DNA of 64,000 nucleotides from NCBI RefSeq assembly GCF_043642205.1, contig NZ_JBHZSG010000009.1, forward strand, positions 43,829 to 107,828, given 5' to 3'. Positions within the stretch are counted from its first letter, which is position 1. Every line of letters begins with the position of its first letter. The notes beneath the pieces were generated by a model. That model saw only the letters and a list, made by a program, of their open reading frames with translations, had not been told where the DNA came from and did no database searches. The DNA comes from Thalassotalea_A litorea (GTDB lineage: Bacteria > Pseudomonadota > Gammaproteobacteria > Enterobacterales > Alteromonadaceae). Below, piece by piece: positions 17,246-26,179 of this stretch. The position numbers and the translations under genes are program-made.

Positions 17246-19006
17246 ATGACACAATTTTCATTGCCAGAGTTTCGTGCACAATTTCCCATTCTTCAGCAGG
17301 TTATTAATGGTTGCCCATTAATTTATTGTGATAATGCTGCAACCACGCAAAAACCATTGCCGGTTATACAGGCCGTTGCTAACCAACTCGAGCAGAGTAA
17401 TGCAAATGTGCATCGTGGCGCCCATCATTTAAGTGCAAAAGCCACCACTTGTTATGAAAATTCGAGGGACAAGGTAGCAGCCTATATCAATGCCCCGGCC
17501 AGTGAACAGATTATTTGGACTAAGGGCACGACCGAATCGATCAATTTATTGGCGTCGACCATTGGTCCGCAACGTGTCTTTAAAGGCGATGAAATTTTAC
17601 TATCCGTCGCTGAGCATCATGCCAATATCGTTCCCTGGCAGCAGCTGGCAAAGCAATGCAATGCCAAATTAGTGATTTTGCCTTTGGATGACAAAGGCCG
17701 AATTGATGTGGCGAAATCTCTGCCTTTAGTGACGGACAAATGCAAATTTATGTGTATCAACCACGCCTCAAACGTAATTGGCAAGGTTAACCCGATAGAG
17801 CCTTTGTTTGCCAAAGCCAGACAGGTTAATGCCATTACGGTGCTTGATGCCGCGCAAACAGTAGCTCACCTAAACATTGATGTGCAAGCAATAGATGTCG
17901 ACTTTCTGGCGTTTTCGGCCCATAAAATGTTTGGCCCGGCAGGGTTAGGGGTGCTTTATGGGCGAAGAGACCTACTTGAATCTATGCCTGCCTACCAGTA
18001 TGGCGGGGAAATGATCAAGAAGGTCACGTTTGAGCATACTCAACTTAATGCGATTCCCCATAAATTCGAAGCCGGGACGCCAAACCTTACCGCGGTTATC
18101 GCAATGGGGACGTGTATCGACTTTTTAATGGCTCAACCCTATCAACAGGCGCTTGTTCATGAGAAAAAGCTCATTAGCTATGCTTATACAAAACTGTCTG
18201 CTATCCCGGGTTTGCAATGGCTGGTTGCTGAGTGTCCAGATTTGCCCATTTTCAGCTTTACCCTTAAATCTCAGCACCATCAGGATCTCGCTTCATATTT
18301 AGACAGTAAAGGGATCGCGGTTCGTAGCGGTCACCATTGTGCAATGCCACTTATGCAACATCTGCAATTAGAGGGCTCGGTTCGCGTGTCACTTGCCCCT
18401 TATAACTCTGCGCAGGAAGTCGATATATTGGTACGATTCATTAATGAATATTTAGTCTCGGATATGGCTGAACAAGGCGAAAGTGAATCGCCACAATCCG
18501 ATTCAAACGCTGCACCTATAGCGGAAGATGTTAATGCAGACGCACCTAGCCGCTCGGACGAGAACAGCGGAGAGAATTCTCCTGACTGGCTAGCACTTAA
18601 ACAAAGATTCGCGCAAGCTACAGGCTGGGATGCTAAGCATCGTGAAATTATGTTACTCGGAAAAGCACTGCCTCGAATGCCAAAAACCGAGCGCTCTGAT
18701 GAATACCTGGTTGCTGGATGCGAAAGCAATGCCTGGTTAAAAATGGTTGATACAAATATGACAAGCTTAACATATACGGCGGATAGTGATGCCAGAGTGA
18801 TTCGCGGGCTGTTACACATTATCTTGCTGATAACTAATGGCTGCAGTGCGAAACATATTGACAACCTGGACTTCGGATCGATGTTTGATGAACTGGGATT
18901 AATTCAGCATTTAAGTCCTTCTCGTGGCAACGGCTTGTTAGCGATTGTGAAACGGGTAAAAGAACTGGCGAAGAATCGCGATAAGAATGAGAATAGCCAG
19001 CAATAG
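17246..19006 (+). CDS. csdA: cysteine desulfurase CsdA fused to sulfur acceptor CsdE
   Basis: 586 residues from ATG 17246 (MTQFSLPEFRAQFPI); an upstream in-frame start at 17171 gives no family match. Residues 1-400 are a SufS/CsdA-type class V PLP enzyme: AHK with PLP Lys227 and RSGHHCAMP with catalytic Cys365. An acidic Ser/Asp/Glu-rich linker (about 410-450) follows. Residues 450-580 match the SufE/CsdE family: GWDAKHREIMLLGKALP, the acceptor loop VAGCESNAW with Cys492, then IRGLLHIILL and FDELGL. The enzyme takes sulfur from cysteine and hands it to the acceptor Cys; in E. coli these are two proteins. tcdA (csdL), the usual partner, lies 5 kb away on the other strand. Confidence 0.92.
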   Translation: MTQFSLPEFRAQFPILQQVINGCPLIYCDNAATTQKPLPVIQAVANQLEQSNANVHRGAHHLSAKATTCYENSRDKVAAYINAPASEQIIWTKGTTESINLLASTIGPQRVFKGDEILLSVAEHHANIVPWQQLAKQCNAKLVILPLDDKGRIDVAKSLPLVTDKCKFMCINHASNVIGKVNPIEPLFAKARQVNAITVLDAAQTVAHLNIDVQAIDVDFLAFSAHKMFGPAGLGVLYGRRDLLESMPAYQYGGEMIKKVTFEHTQLNAIPHKFEAGTPNLTAVIAMGTCIDFLMAQPYQQALVHEKKLISYAYTKLSAIPGLQWLVAECPDLPIFSFTLKSQHHQDLASYLDSKGIAVRSGHHCAMPLMQHLQLEGSVRVSLAPYNSAQEVDILVRFINEYLVSDMAEQGESESPQSDSNAAPIAEDVNADAPSRSDENSGENSPDWLALKQRFAQATGWDAKHREIMLLGKALPRMPKTERSDEYLVAGCESNAWLKMVDTNMTSLTYTADSDARVIRGLLHIILLITNGCSAKHIDNLDFGSMFDELGLIQHLSPSRGNGLLAIVKRVKELAKNRDKNENSQQ

Positions 19007-19042
19007 CGCCAAAATTTATTAGCTAAGCAGGGAAGACATCGT

Positions 19043-19735
19043 ATGAAGACCATAGGTCTTATCGGGGGGATGAGCTGGGAATCAACTCGCAGCTATTACG
19101 AAAGCATTAATCGTTTGGTAAACCAGCGATTAGGGGGATTTCACAGCGCTAAAATCATTATGATAAGCGTTGATTTTGCTGAAATTGAATGGCTTCAGCA
19201 ACGGGGTGACTGGCAAAAAGCCGGCGAATTACTGGCTGAATGTGGACAAAAACTTGAATTCGCCGGTGCCGATGTTGTATTGATTTGTACCAACACGATG
19301 CACCGAGTGGCCGATCAGGTTCAACAACGTATATCCATACCACTACTGCATATCGCTGACGTAACGGGTGCTTACTTACAGAAGTCAGGGTATACAAAAT
19401 CTGGTTTGCTCGGTACCCGCTTCACCATGGAGCAGGATTTTTATAAACAACATATCATTGAAAAATATGCGATTGCGATGCTGATACCACCGCGCGAAGA
19501 CAGGCAGGTCGTGCATGATATTATTTACCAGGAGTTGGTAAAAGGTGAGTTTAATAGCCGTTCCAAAGATCAATACCTGAAGATTATTGCAACGCTTGCT
19601 GAGAATGGAGCACAGTCAGTTGTTCTGGGGTGTACCGAAATTGGTTTACTTATTCAGCAACAAGACTCGCCATTGCCATTGCTCGATACCACGGAACTGC
19701 ATTGCCAGGCGGCGGTGGAATTTGCGTTAATGTAA
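19043..19735 (+). CDS. ygeA: aspartate/glutamate racemase family, YgeA-like amino-acid racemase
   Basis: 230 residues, very close to E. coli YgeA throughout: MKTIGLIGGMSWEST start, GGFHSAKI, ICTNTMHRVADQV with one catalytic Cys, LLGTRFTMEQDFY, and VVLGCTEIGLL with the second Cys. YgeA is a cofactor-independent racemase with broad specificity (for example homoserine and methionine). It follows csdA by 36 bp in the same direction and may share its transcript. Confidence 0.92.
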   Translation: MKTIGLIGGMSWESTRSYYESINRLVNQRLGGFHSAKIIMISVDFAEIEWLQQRGDWQKAGELLAECGQKLEFAGADVVLICTNTMHRVADQVQQRISIPLLHIADVTGAYLQKSGYTKSGLLGTRFTMEQDFYKQHIIEKYAIAMLIPPREDRQVVHDIIYQELVKGEFNSRSKDQYLKIIATLAENGAQSVVLGCTEIGLLIQQQDSPLPLLDTTELHCQAAVEFALM

Positions 19736-19762
19736 ATGAATTTATAGAGGGGAACCTTGCCG

Positions 19763-20140
19763 ATGGCAAACATCAAAAAAGTCGGTCAAATTGCCATAGC
19801 CGTTAGTGACGTTAACGTTGCAAAACAATTTTATTGTGATGTGTTAGGGCTTGCTTTACTGTTCGATGTGCTCCCTGCAATGGCTTTTATTCAGGCGGGT
19901 GATACGCGGATCATGCTTACTCAACTGCAAGGCAATGAAAAGGACCACCATACCTCAGTGATCTATTATCAGGTCGACGATATTGACAGCTACGCTAACA
20001 AATTACGAGATCAGGAAATAGATTTTGAACAAAAACCGCAACTTGCGGCGAAAATGCCCGATCATGAACTATGGCTCGGATTTTTGCGGGATCCCGATAA
20101 CAATCTGCTGGCAATCATGGCTGAAAAGCCACTTGGTTAG
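19763..20140 (+). CDS. VOC (glyoxalase/bleomycin-resistance fold) protein
   Basis: 125 residues from ATG 19763, with GAGGGG at 19747-19752; a TTG two codons upstream is too close to that site. The vicinal-oxygen-chelate pattern is visible as two half-domains: QIAIAVSDVNVAKQFYCDVLGL and VIYYQVDDIDSYANKLR, ending in FLRDPDNNLLAIM. Substrate unknown. It is downstream of ygeA by 27 bp, likely the same operon. Confidence 0.85.
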   Translation: MANIKKVGQIAIAVSDVNVAKQFYCDVLGLALLFDVLPAMAFIQAGDTRIMLTQLQGNEKDHHTSVIYYQVDDIDSYANKLRDQEIDFEQKPQLAAKMPDHELWLGFLRDPDNNLLAIMAEKPLG

Positions 20141-20245
20141 CGAGCAACTTGAGTTTTGTTGTACTCTCAACGCTTAGCCTCGGTTATTGCGCTATACATT
20201 ATTGCGCTATACAAAAGAGTCATTCAATAGCATCATTACTTAGCG

Positions 20246-21163
20246 TTATTCAGCGTCACTATGTTGTTTGAATTTGAGTAATACCTTCCTTTGCTGGTCG
20301 AGCAGAATTAAGTGTGTATCGTTAAGTTGATAAAAGCGCGCGTTCTGCAATGCCTGCAGATAATCCTGCTCCGCCTGCATGATGTCTTGCTGACATGCCA
20401 TGCGCGTCGACATCAAAGGACCAATAGTAATGTTATCATCCTTTAACTGATAAGAACCATTAAACAGGTTACATCCGGAATTGCCAGCGATGCGTTTTTC
20501 CTTATCATCGACGCTTAAATGGTGTTGGTTCTCGCTCACTTTTATTTCAGATTTTTTACCTTTTATCTGTTCCAGCATCCACTGCGAGCTGGTTAATGGC
20601 AACATCGAAAGGTCGGATGGGTCTTTTAGCTGTATCTGACTATTTTCATTGTTTTCATTATCTGCTTGTTGGGATGGCCTTGCCGGTGCTGCTACTTGTT
20701 GGACAAGCACTTTTACCGGACCACCGTTGGTAGGAAAAGCTTCAATTCGCTGAGTATTGATAAAGCGCAATCGTTGTTCTTCCATCACTCTGGCACGAAT
20801 TGCATAGCGACCTTTCGCGTTTATTTGATTACGATCATATTCCAATTCGAACGACCAGGGTGCTGTGCCGGGGCGGTCATATTGTTGACTGGCAATAACG
20901 GTTGCTGCGACATCCATCTTCGAAACATCTTCCAGATACACTTCAAGACGAACATTGTCCGGTAAGATAATACGTTCCCGGTACCACACTTCCCCTTGCA
21001 ATGTCGCCATATCTTTCTCAGGCTTTTCTGATGTGTTTTCCTTAGGGGAAGCTGGCGGTGTGTCAGATGTATTCGCTACAGGATCAGATGCTGGCTTGCA
21101 TGCCATCAGTGAACATAGGACGAAAATGATTAGAAGGTTGCGGAATAATAGGGCGTTAATCAT
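20246..21163 (-). CDS. lipoprotein with YscW/YbaY-like and META domains
   Basis: 305 residues. Lipoprotein signal with lipobox SLMAC (Cys22), then a Pro/Ser/Glu-rich linker. About residues 53-155 look like the YscW/YbaY domain (LQGEVWYRERIILPDNVRLEVYLEDVS). About 190-300 is a META/HslJ domain (SQWMLEQIKGK, GNSGCNLFNGSYQL, MSTRMACQQDIMQAEQDYLQAL). Such proteins are linked to copper or envelope stress in some bacteria; the role here is unknown. It is divergent from the ABC permease at 21274, so they share a short upstream region. Confidence 0.8.
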   Translation of the reverse strand: MINALLFRNLLIIFVLCSLMACKPASDPVANTSDTPPASPKENTSEKPEKDMATLQGEVWYRERIILPDNVRLEVYLEDVSKMDVAATVIASQQYDRPGTAPWSFELEYDRNQINAKGRYAIRARVMEEQRLRFINTQRIEAFPTNGGPVKVLVQQVAAPARPSQQADNENNENSQIQLKDPSDLSMLPLTSSQWMLEQIKGKKSEIKVSENQHHLSVDDKEKRIAGNSGCNLFNGSYQLKDDNITIGPLMSTRMACQQDIMQAEQDYLQALQNARFYQLNDTHLILLDQQRKVLLKFKQHSDAE

Positions 21164-21273
21164 GTGTCAGACTTGGTTGGTTGGCCAATGCTATAAGTCT
21201 AACATTGTTGGCTGTAACAGCCACTTACAAATCGAAACTTAACACTGGTATTATCATCTTGTATGCTAACCCT

Positions 21274-22095
21274 ATGAAACTTTATGATTTGAAAAGAATT
21301 TTGCAAATCAGTATGCATGAATGGCAGCGGGTATTCGTTACTGGCTCCGGGCGTCTGACCTTGTTAACGTTTTTTGCCGCTTGGGTATTGATATTTCATT
21401 ATCCGATTCGAACCGCCGTTGATTTGATCGCCAATTCTTCAGATGCCGCCGTTATCCGATCGGTATTGGGTGATCTTGGCTTTAAACAACTTTTACAATG
21501 GCCGGTGGCAGAGCTATCGGTTTTTTGGTTTGCCGCAATGGTGTTATTGCCATTCACCTGTGTATTGCTTAGTAGTGACCAATTCGCCAGTGATCGACAA
21601 CGGGGCACAATTAAGTTTTATTTACTCAGAGCTCGGCGCTCTGAGTTTATTTTGGGACGCTTTTTCGGATACGCGAGCTTTTTTACCCTATTGTTGTCCG
21701 TACTCGTCATCATTACCCTGATTTACAGTAATTGGCGCGACCCCAGATTACTCGAGCAAGGCCTGAATCAGGGGTTAAATACCTTTTTCTTTCTGGTTAT
21801 CTGGATGATGTCGTTTATTGCCCTCACGAATTTTCTCAATGTGATAATGCCAACGGGAAAGAAAGTCCTATTAATATTGATGTTGATGTATTTAGTGCTG
21901 CCATTTTTCGATTATGTGTTTTTATCGCAATGGCAAATACATTTGCAATCGTCATTGTTGCTGCCTGGTTTGGGGATATTTGCCACGATTGGAGAGCAAG
22001 GGCCGGAATTGGGAAACCTGGTTAAACCGCTGTTGCAATCGGTTGTCTATTTAGGCCTGTCTTTGTTGTTATTTAGAGTGCGCTCGCTGAGCTGA
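21274..22095 (+). CDS. ABC transporter permease (ABC-2-like)
   Basis: 273 residues from ATG 21274 (MKLYDLKRI), chosen over an upstream in-frame start at 21181 that would overlap the promoter region of the divergent lipoprotein gene. About six hydrophobic segments, including TLLTFFAAWVLIFHY, FWFAAMVLLPFTCVLL and VLLILMLMYLVLPFF. SSDQFASDRQRGTIKFYLLRARR is typical of ABC-2 permeases. The ATPase gene follows 11 bp later, so together they form an exporter of unknown substrate. Confidence 0.85.
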   Translation: MKLYDLKRILQISMHEWQRVFVTGSGRLTLLTFFAAWVLIFHYPIRTAVDLIANSSDAAVIRSVLGDLGFKQLLQWPVAELSVFWFAAMVLLPFTCVLLSSDQFASDRQRGTIKFYLLRARRSEFILGRFFGYASFFTLLLSVLVIITLIYSNWRDPRLLEQGLNQGLNTFFFLVIWMMSFIALTNFLNVIMPTGKKVLLILMLMYLVLPFFDYVFLSQWQIHLQSSLLLPGLGIFATIGEQGPELGNLVKPLLQSVVYLGLSLLLFRVRSLS

Positions 22096-22106
22096 TAAGG
22101 GATATT

Positions 22107-23087
22107 ATGAAATCCGTGATTCGTTTAAATCAGGTCAACAAATCGTTTGGCAGTCACAAGGTGCTGGATAACATTAGTGTTGAGATTAACGCCGGGGAAC
22201 CTGTGGCTTTAGTTGGTGCTAACGGCGCGGGTAAAACCACGTTGTTTTCAATTATCTGCGGATTTCTTAAGGCCGATAGTGGCTCAGTGCATATTATCGG
22301 TGACCCGGTCGGCAGTTATCAACATTTGTCAAAGCTATCGGCGTTAATACAAGATGCTGAATTTGATCCAGACTTTTCGATTGAGAAACAATTAACATTA
22401 TTCGCCAAACTACAGGGAATGAGTTCAAAGTGGGCTCGGAGCGATGTTGAGCGGGTTCTGGAACTTACTGGTTTAAAAGAATACAGTCGCCAGAAAAGTC
22501 GTATTCTTTCTCATGGTATGAAAAAGCGTCTGGCCATTGCCCAGAGTTTATTAGGCTCGCCAGAAGTTATATTACTTGATGAACCAACGGCGGGTCTGGA
22601 TCCAGACTATGCCAGACAAATTTCCAATATTCTGGTAGACATTAAAGAGCTCGCGACTTTGATCATTAGCTCACACCAATTAGAGCAATTACAGCGAATT
22701 TGTCCGCGGGTTATGTTTTTAAAAGATGGCAAGGTTACATTGTCTAAGAATTTTGCAAATCCTGGCACCAATCAGGGAATCTCACAGGTGCATGCTAGTG
22801 CTATGCAATTGCAGACGCTAACGTTGCGTTGCTCCGACCAACTACCTGGCCTACTCAATAAAATCAGAGCATTACCTGTGGTTGAATCCATTGATGCAAC
22901 CCAACGCCATGAATTTAAAATTCAATATCACGCCGGGCAGGAGCCTTATCAGTTAGAGCAAGCGTTATTCACGTTGTTTGCCCAGAATCATTGGCACTAT
23001 GAGCAGTTGATTAACGGCGACACGTTGGAAAACCAGTGGTTTTCGCAACAAGGCAAAGAAGGTGGCAAAGGTGGTTACGGTAACTAA
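22107..23087 (+). CDS. ABC transporter ATP-binding protein
   Basis: 326 residues. Walker A GANGAGKTT, signature LSHGMKKRL, Walker B VILLDEPTAGLDP and switch His in ISSHQ are all intact. About 90 residues after the ATPase core (from about 215) form an extra C-terminal domain seen in many gliding or lipid-type ABC-2 ATPases. Partner of the preceding permease; inner-membrane complex, substrate unknown. Confidence 0.93.
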   Translation: MKSVIRLNQVNKSFGSHKVLDNISVEINAGEPVALVGANGAGKTTLFSIICGFLKADSGSVHIIGDPVGSYQHLSKLSALIQDAEFDPDFSIEKQLTLFAKLQGMSSKWARSDVERVLELTGLKEYSRQKSRILSHGMKKRLAIAQSLLGSPEVILLDEPTAGLDPDYARQISNILVDIKELATLIISSHQLEQLQRICPRVMFLKDGKVTLSKNFANPGTNQGISQVHASAMQLQTLTLRCSDQLPGLLNKIRALPVVESIDATQRHEFKIQYHAGQEPYQLEQALFTLFAQNHWHYEQLINGDTLENQWFSQQGKEGGKGGYGN

Positions 23088-23219
23088 AGGTGTCAGAACA
23101 AAATATGTTTGTGCCTGTTCTGAAACCTGCGAGCTAACTCTGAGCGCAACCTGATCTTTGTATTCTCTTACCTTTTAACCTAAACCTATATAAGTCTTTA
23201 TTCATTGAAGTTAGTGGTA

Positions 23220-23906
23220 ATGTCTGTAAAGCAAGCGTTAAAGTTTCGGCGGCGATTTCTCAAAATCGGTGCGCTCTCAGCGACCAGTCTGCTATTGGCT
23301 ACCGGTTTTCGCCAGCAAAGTAACCCCCAGTCATTATTAACCCCAGGCCAAACGGAAGGGCCATTTTATCCAACCCGAGGTCAATTGGATGTCGATATGG
23401 ATCTTACTCATATTAAGGGGCATACCAAAAAAGCCGAAGGGCAGGTGATAATGGTTTCAGGCCGGGTAATGGATCAGTTTGGAGATCCTGTGCCCCAAGC
23501 ACTAATTGATATTTGGCAAGCCAATAGTTTTGGTAAATATCACCATGAGTTGGATCAACGCAGGGTTAAAATTGACAAAGATTTTCAAGGATGGGGGACC
23601 TTGCAAACGGACAATAAAGGTAATTATCAATTTTTAAGTGTAAAGCCCGGCCCTTATCCTGCGGATGGTAAATGGATACGACCACCGCATGTGCATTTTA
23701 AGATCGCGAAGCGAGGGTACCGGGAATTAACAACGCAAATGTACTTCTCTGGTGAGCCATTAAACCACAAGGACCTGCTATTGCTCGAACTTAGCGAACA
23801 AGAGCAACGACAATTAGTGGTCGATTTTAGCAAAGATCCGAAACGAAAACAGCTCAATGGTCAGTTTGATATTGTGTTAAGCAAAATTAGCGCTGATAAA
23901 TTGTGA
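23220..23906 (+). CDS. intradiol ring-cleavage dioxygenase-like protein with Tat-type signal
   Basis: 228 residues from ATG 23220; a TTG at 23205 is an alternative. Residues 10-30 (RRRFLKIGALSATSLLLATGF) form a Tat-like signal. The rest is an intradiol dioxygenase beta-barrel: GQTEGPFYPT, SGRVMDQFGDPVPQALIDIWQ, and the four expected Fe(III) ligands Tyr107, Tyr146, His157 and His159 (GKYHHE, GPYPAD, PPHVHF). The 39-residue Tyr-Tyr gap and HxH match protocatechuate 3,4-dioxygenase as I recall it. Exported single-subunit forms of this family are common but mostly uncharacterised. Whether it cleaves catechols is unknown. Confidence 0.85.
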   Translation: MSVKQALKFRRRFLKIGALSATSLLLATGFRQQSNPQSLLTPGQTEGPFYPTRGQLDVDMDLTHIKGHTKKAEGQVIMVSGRVMDQFGDPVPQALIDIWQANSFGKYHHELDQRRVKIDKDFQGWGTLQTDNKGNYQFLSVKPGPYPADGKWIRPPHVHFKIAKRGYRELTTQMYFSGEPLNHKDLLLLELSEQEQRQLVVDFSKDPKRKQLNGQFDIVLSKISADKL

Positions 23907-23918
23907 GCAATTTAGCGG

Positions 23919-24722
23919 CTAAGCCGATTCGGCTAGCTTTCTCGCTTTTGATTTGAGAAATTTATCCAGGGCTCGACTCACTGCAAAAAATGCAAAGCTT
24001 GCGGTAACATGGGTAATTGCGCCAAAGCCACTTCTGCAATCCAATCGCATCGATTCTTTACTGTCTGGTTTCGCCAGGCAAACTTCACCGTCGTCATCAG
24101 GGTAGGTCAATTGTTCAGTTGAAAACACCGCATCAATACCAAACTTTCGTTTGGTGTTGCGGGAAAAATTGTGCTGCCGACGTAATTGATTTTTCACCTT
24201 TGCTAACAGGGGATCCTGATAGGTTTTACTCAAGTCACTGATGCATATTTGTGTGGGATCCCATTGTCCACCAGCTCCGCCTATGGTGATTAACGGAATT
24301 TTATGACGCTTACAATAGGCAATAAGTGCAGTTTTAACTGGCACCGAATCAATGGCATCAATCACATAATCTAAGCCCGGATGTAAACGTTCTGGTAAAT
24401 TATCCAGGGTTAAGAAATCTTCTATTTCAATAACATTACAATCAGGGTTGATCTGGCGTATACGTTCAGCCATAACTTCAACCTTGCTTTCACCAACGGT
24501 GTCCGTTAATGCATGTATTTGTCGGTTGACGTTGGTAGTACAGATATCATCGAGATCTATCAGGGTTAATGTTCCGATCCCGGTACGAGCTAGTGATTCA
24601 GCCACCCAGGAACCAACACCACCGATACCGATAACGCAAAAATGGCCATTTTGAATGTATTGAAAAGCGGATTTCCCGTATAGGCGTTCGATTCCGCCAA
24701 AGCGCAATTGAGTATCTGACAT
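23919..24722 (-). CDS. tcdA: tRNA threonylcarbamoyladenosine dehydratase TcdA (CsdL)
   Basis: 267 residues with an E1/ThiF-type fold: RFGGIERLYG start, GIGGVGSWVAESLARTGIG nucleotide loop, DLDDICTTNVNRQ, and DYVIDAIDSVPVKTALI. It dehydrates t6A to the cyclic form ct6A in tRNAs decoding ANN codons. In E. coli it is next to csdA-csdE, which supply sulfur transfer for its activity. Here the CsdA-CsdE fusion is 5 kb away on the other strand. It converges with the dioxygenase-like gene. Confidence 0.93.
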   Translation of the reverse strand: MSDTQLRFGGIERLYGKSAFQYIQNGHFCVIGIGGVGSWVAESLARTGIGTLTLIDLDDICTTNVNRQIHALTDTVGESKVEVMAERIRQINPDCNVIEIEDFLTLDNLPERLHPGLDYVIDAIDSVPVKTALIAYCKRHKIPLITIGGAGGQWDPTQICISDLSKTYQDPLLAKVKNQLRRQHNFSRNTKRKFGIDAVFSTEQLTYPDDDGEVCLAKPDSKESMRLDCRSGFGAITHVTASFAFFAVSRALDKFLKSKARKLAESA

Positions 24723-24757
24723 GTTATTTTCACGGTCGAGTTAAAATCGGCGGCATT

Positions 24758-25035
24758 ATACCAATTCCATTGAGTTTTTGCACAACTCAGAGTTAGGGCA
24801 TAGGTTCAGTTACAACATAGATTTTATTGATATAGTCATTCTATATTAATGAAATATAGGGTCGTAAATGGGCCTTTGATAAGCTCCCTCTGGGTGAGTT
24901 TTAAAGGCGTATATCCTGCGCTATTGATTTTGGCTGATTTCGAAAATGATGCAACCGTTCTCTTCAATTAAAGCCTTGCCTTAAAGCCTTTAAATTCTCA
25001 CTGAGTGGGAAATCACTTAGTGGACTTGGAATTAT
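24758..25035 (-). repeat. MITE-like element, full diverged copy
   Basis: 278 bp with both ends: ATACCAATTCCATTGAG on the left and GGACTTGGAATTAT on the right. All internal blocks of the 39281 element are present, in inverted orientation, with scattered differences. It lies in the gap between tcdA and the histidine kinase. Confidence 0.85.
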
Positions 25036-25090
25036 ACCAATGCACAGGTCATGCTCAAGGAAGAAAACAGACTAATAACAAAGTATCTTG

Positions 25091-26179
25091 CTAGTATTTA
25101 GGAAGCTTGACTTCAAACCGGGTTTTTTCTTCGTTAATCACATTAAAGCAGATTTTGCCATTTTGAGCTTCGGTCATCAATTTTGCAGAATAAGCCCCCA
25201 GGCCCGAACCCCGCACTAAATTGGAGGTCGCATATTTTTCAAATATAGAGCCTCGCAAATCTTCAGGAATGGCGCCTTGATTTTCAATACTGAAACAAGC
25301 CATATCGTCAGATCCTGAAATCGTAATTCGAATTGTCTGATTATCGGGAGATGCTTCAACTGCATTTTTGAGCAAATTGTTGACGATAGACAGGAAAAGT
25401 AGGTCTTCAGCCAGGGCATAAATATCCTCATCCGGTTTGTTGAGTTCTATGGCAATATTTTTGGGTTTGGATAAATATCGAACTGACTTTATGGCGCGAT
25501 TGATCGTCCTTTCTAAATCTACCATATCCGGGTTGAGAGGATAGGTCCCATTTTCTATCTTAAAGATATCCAATGAATTATTGATCATATTAAGCACATT
25601 GGTTACTGACTCTTCAATAGAATTTGCGACGTGTTTATCGCCAATTTTATTCAACTCAAATAGGATCACGCCTAAAGGGCCTTTTAAATCATGATGCGTC
25701 AATCTCTCAATATCTTCTCGCAATCTGGCGTTCTCTTTTAACGTTGTTATCTGATCTGCCAGCAGTTTTTGGCTGCGATGAAGTTGCACGTGGGTTTTTA
25801 CCCGGGCACTAAGCACATCGGGTTGTAAAGGCTTGGTGATGTAGTCAACAGCACCAAGCTTGAAGCCCTCGGTGATGTCTTCTACCTGAGATTTTGCGGT
25901 AAGGAAGATAATCGGGATATTTGCGGTTAACGCATCGCGTTTTAGCTGCCGACATAATTCAAAGCCATTAACTTTAGGCATCATTACATCAAGTAATATC
26001 AGGTCAATATTGGCATCGGCCTTAATGATCTTTAAGGCAGTTGTGGCATTCGTTGCGGCTTTAGTCCTGTACGTTGGTCGCAATATGCTTGAAGCCAGAT
26101 CAATATTGCCCGGCTCGTCATCGACGATCAGGATAACCGGCTCAGCTCCATGGTTATCTGGATTATTTTCACCACTCAC
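25091..26179 (-). CDS. REC-first hybrid histidine kinase
   Basis: 362 residues. Residues 14-135 form a response-regulator receiver domain: acidic DDE, phospho-acceptor Asp64 in LLDVMMP, FLTAK, and ITKP. A short coiled segment leads to a HisKA-type domain with HHDLKGPLG (His163) and a HATPase domain (NNLLKNAVEAS, GSGLGAYSAK). No membrane segment or sensor domain is visible, so input would come through phosphorylation of the receiver by another kinase. No output regulator is nearby. Such REC-HK proteins often tune motility or biofilm networks, which is inference only. Confidence 0.88.
   Translation of the reverse strand: MSGENNPDNHGAEPVILIVDDEPGNIDLASSILRPTYRTKAATNATTALKIIKADANIDLILLDVMMPKVNGFELCRQLKRDALTANIPIIFLTAKSQVEDITEGFKLGAVDYITKPLQPDVLSARVKTHVQLHRSQKLLADQITTLKENARLREDIERLTHHDLKGPLGVILFELNKIGDKHVANSIEESVTNVLNMINNSLDIFKIENGTYPLNPDMVDLERTINRAIKSVRYLSKPKNIAIELNKPDEDIYALAEDLLFLSIVNNLLKNAVEASPDNQTIRITISGSDDMACFSIENQGAIPEDLRGSIFEKYATSNLVRGSGLGAYSAKLMTEAQNGKICFNVINEEKTRFEVKLPKY

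Noticed and set aside
17091..17279. 62-codon minus-strand ORF
   Set aside because: It overlaps the csdA start and its upstream region, with no ribosome site or recognisable sequence.
20955..21242. 95-codon plus-strand ORF
   Set aside because: Antisense to the META lipoprotein's signal and linker, with no independent support.
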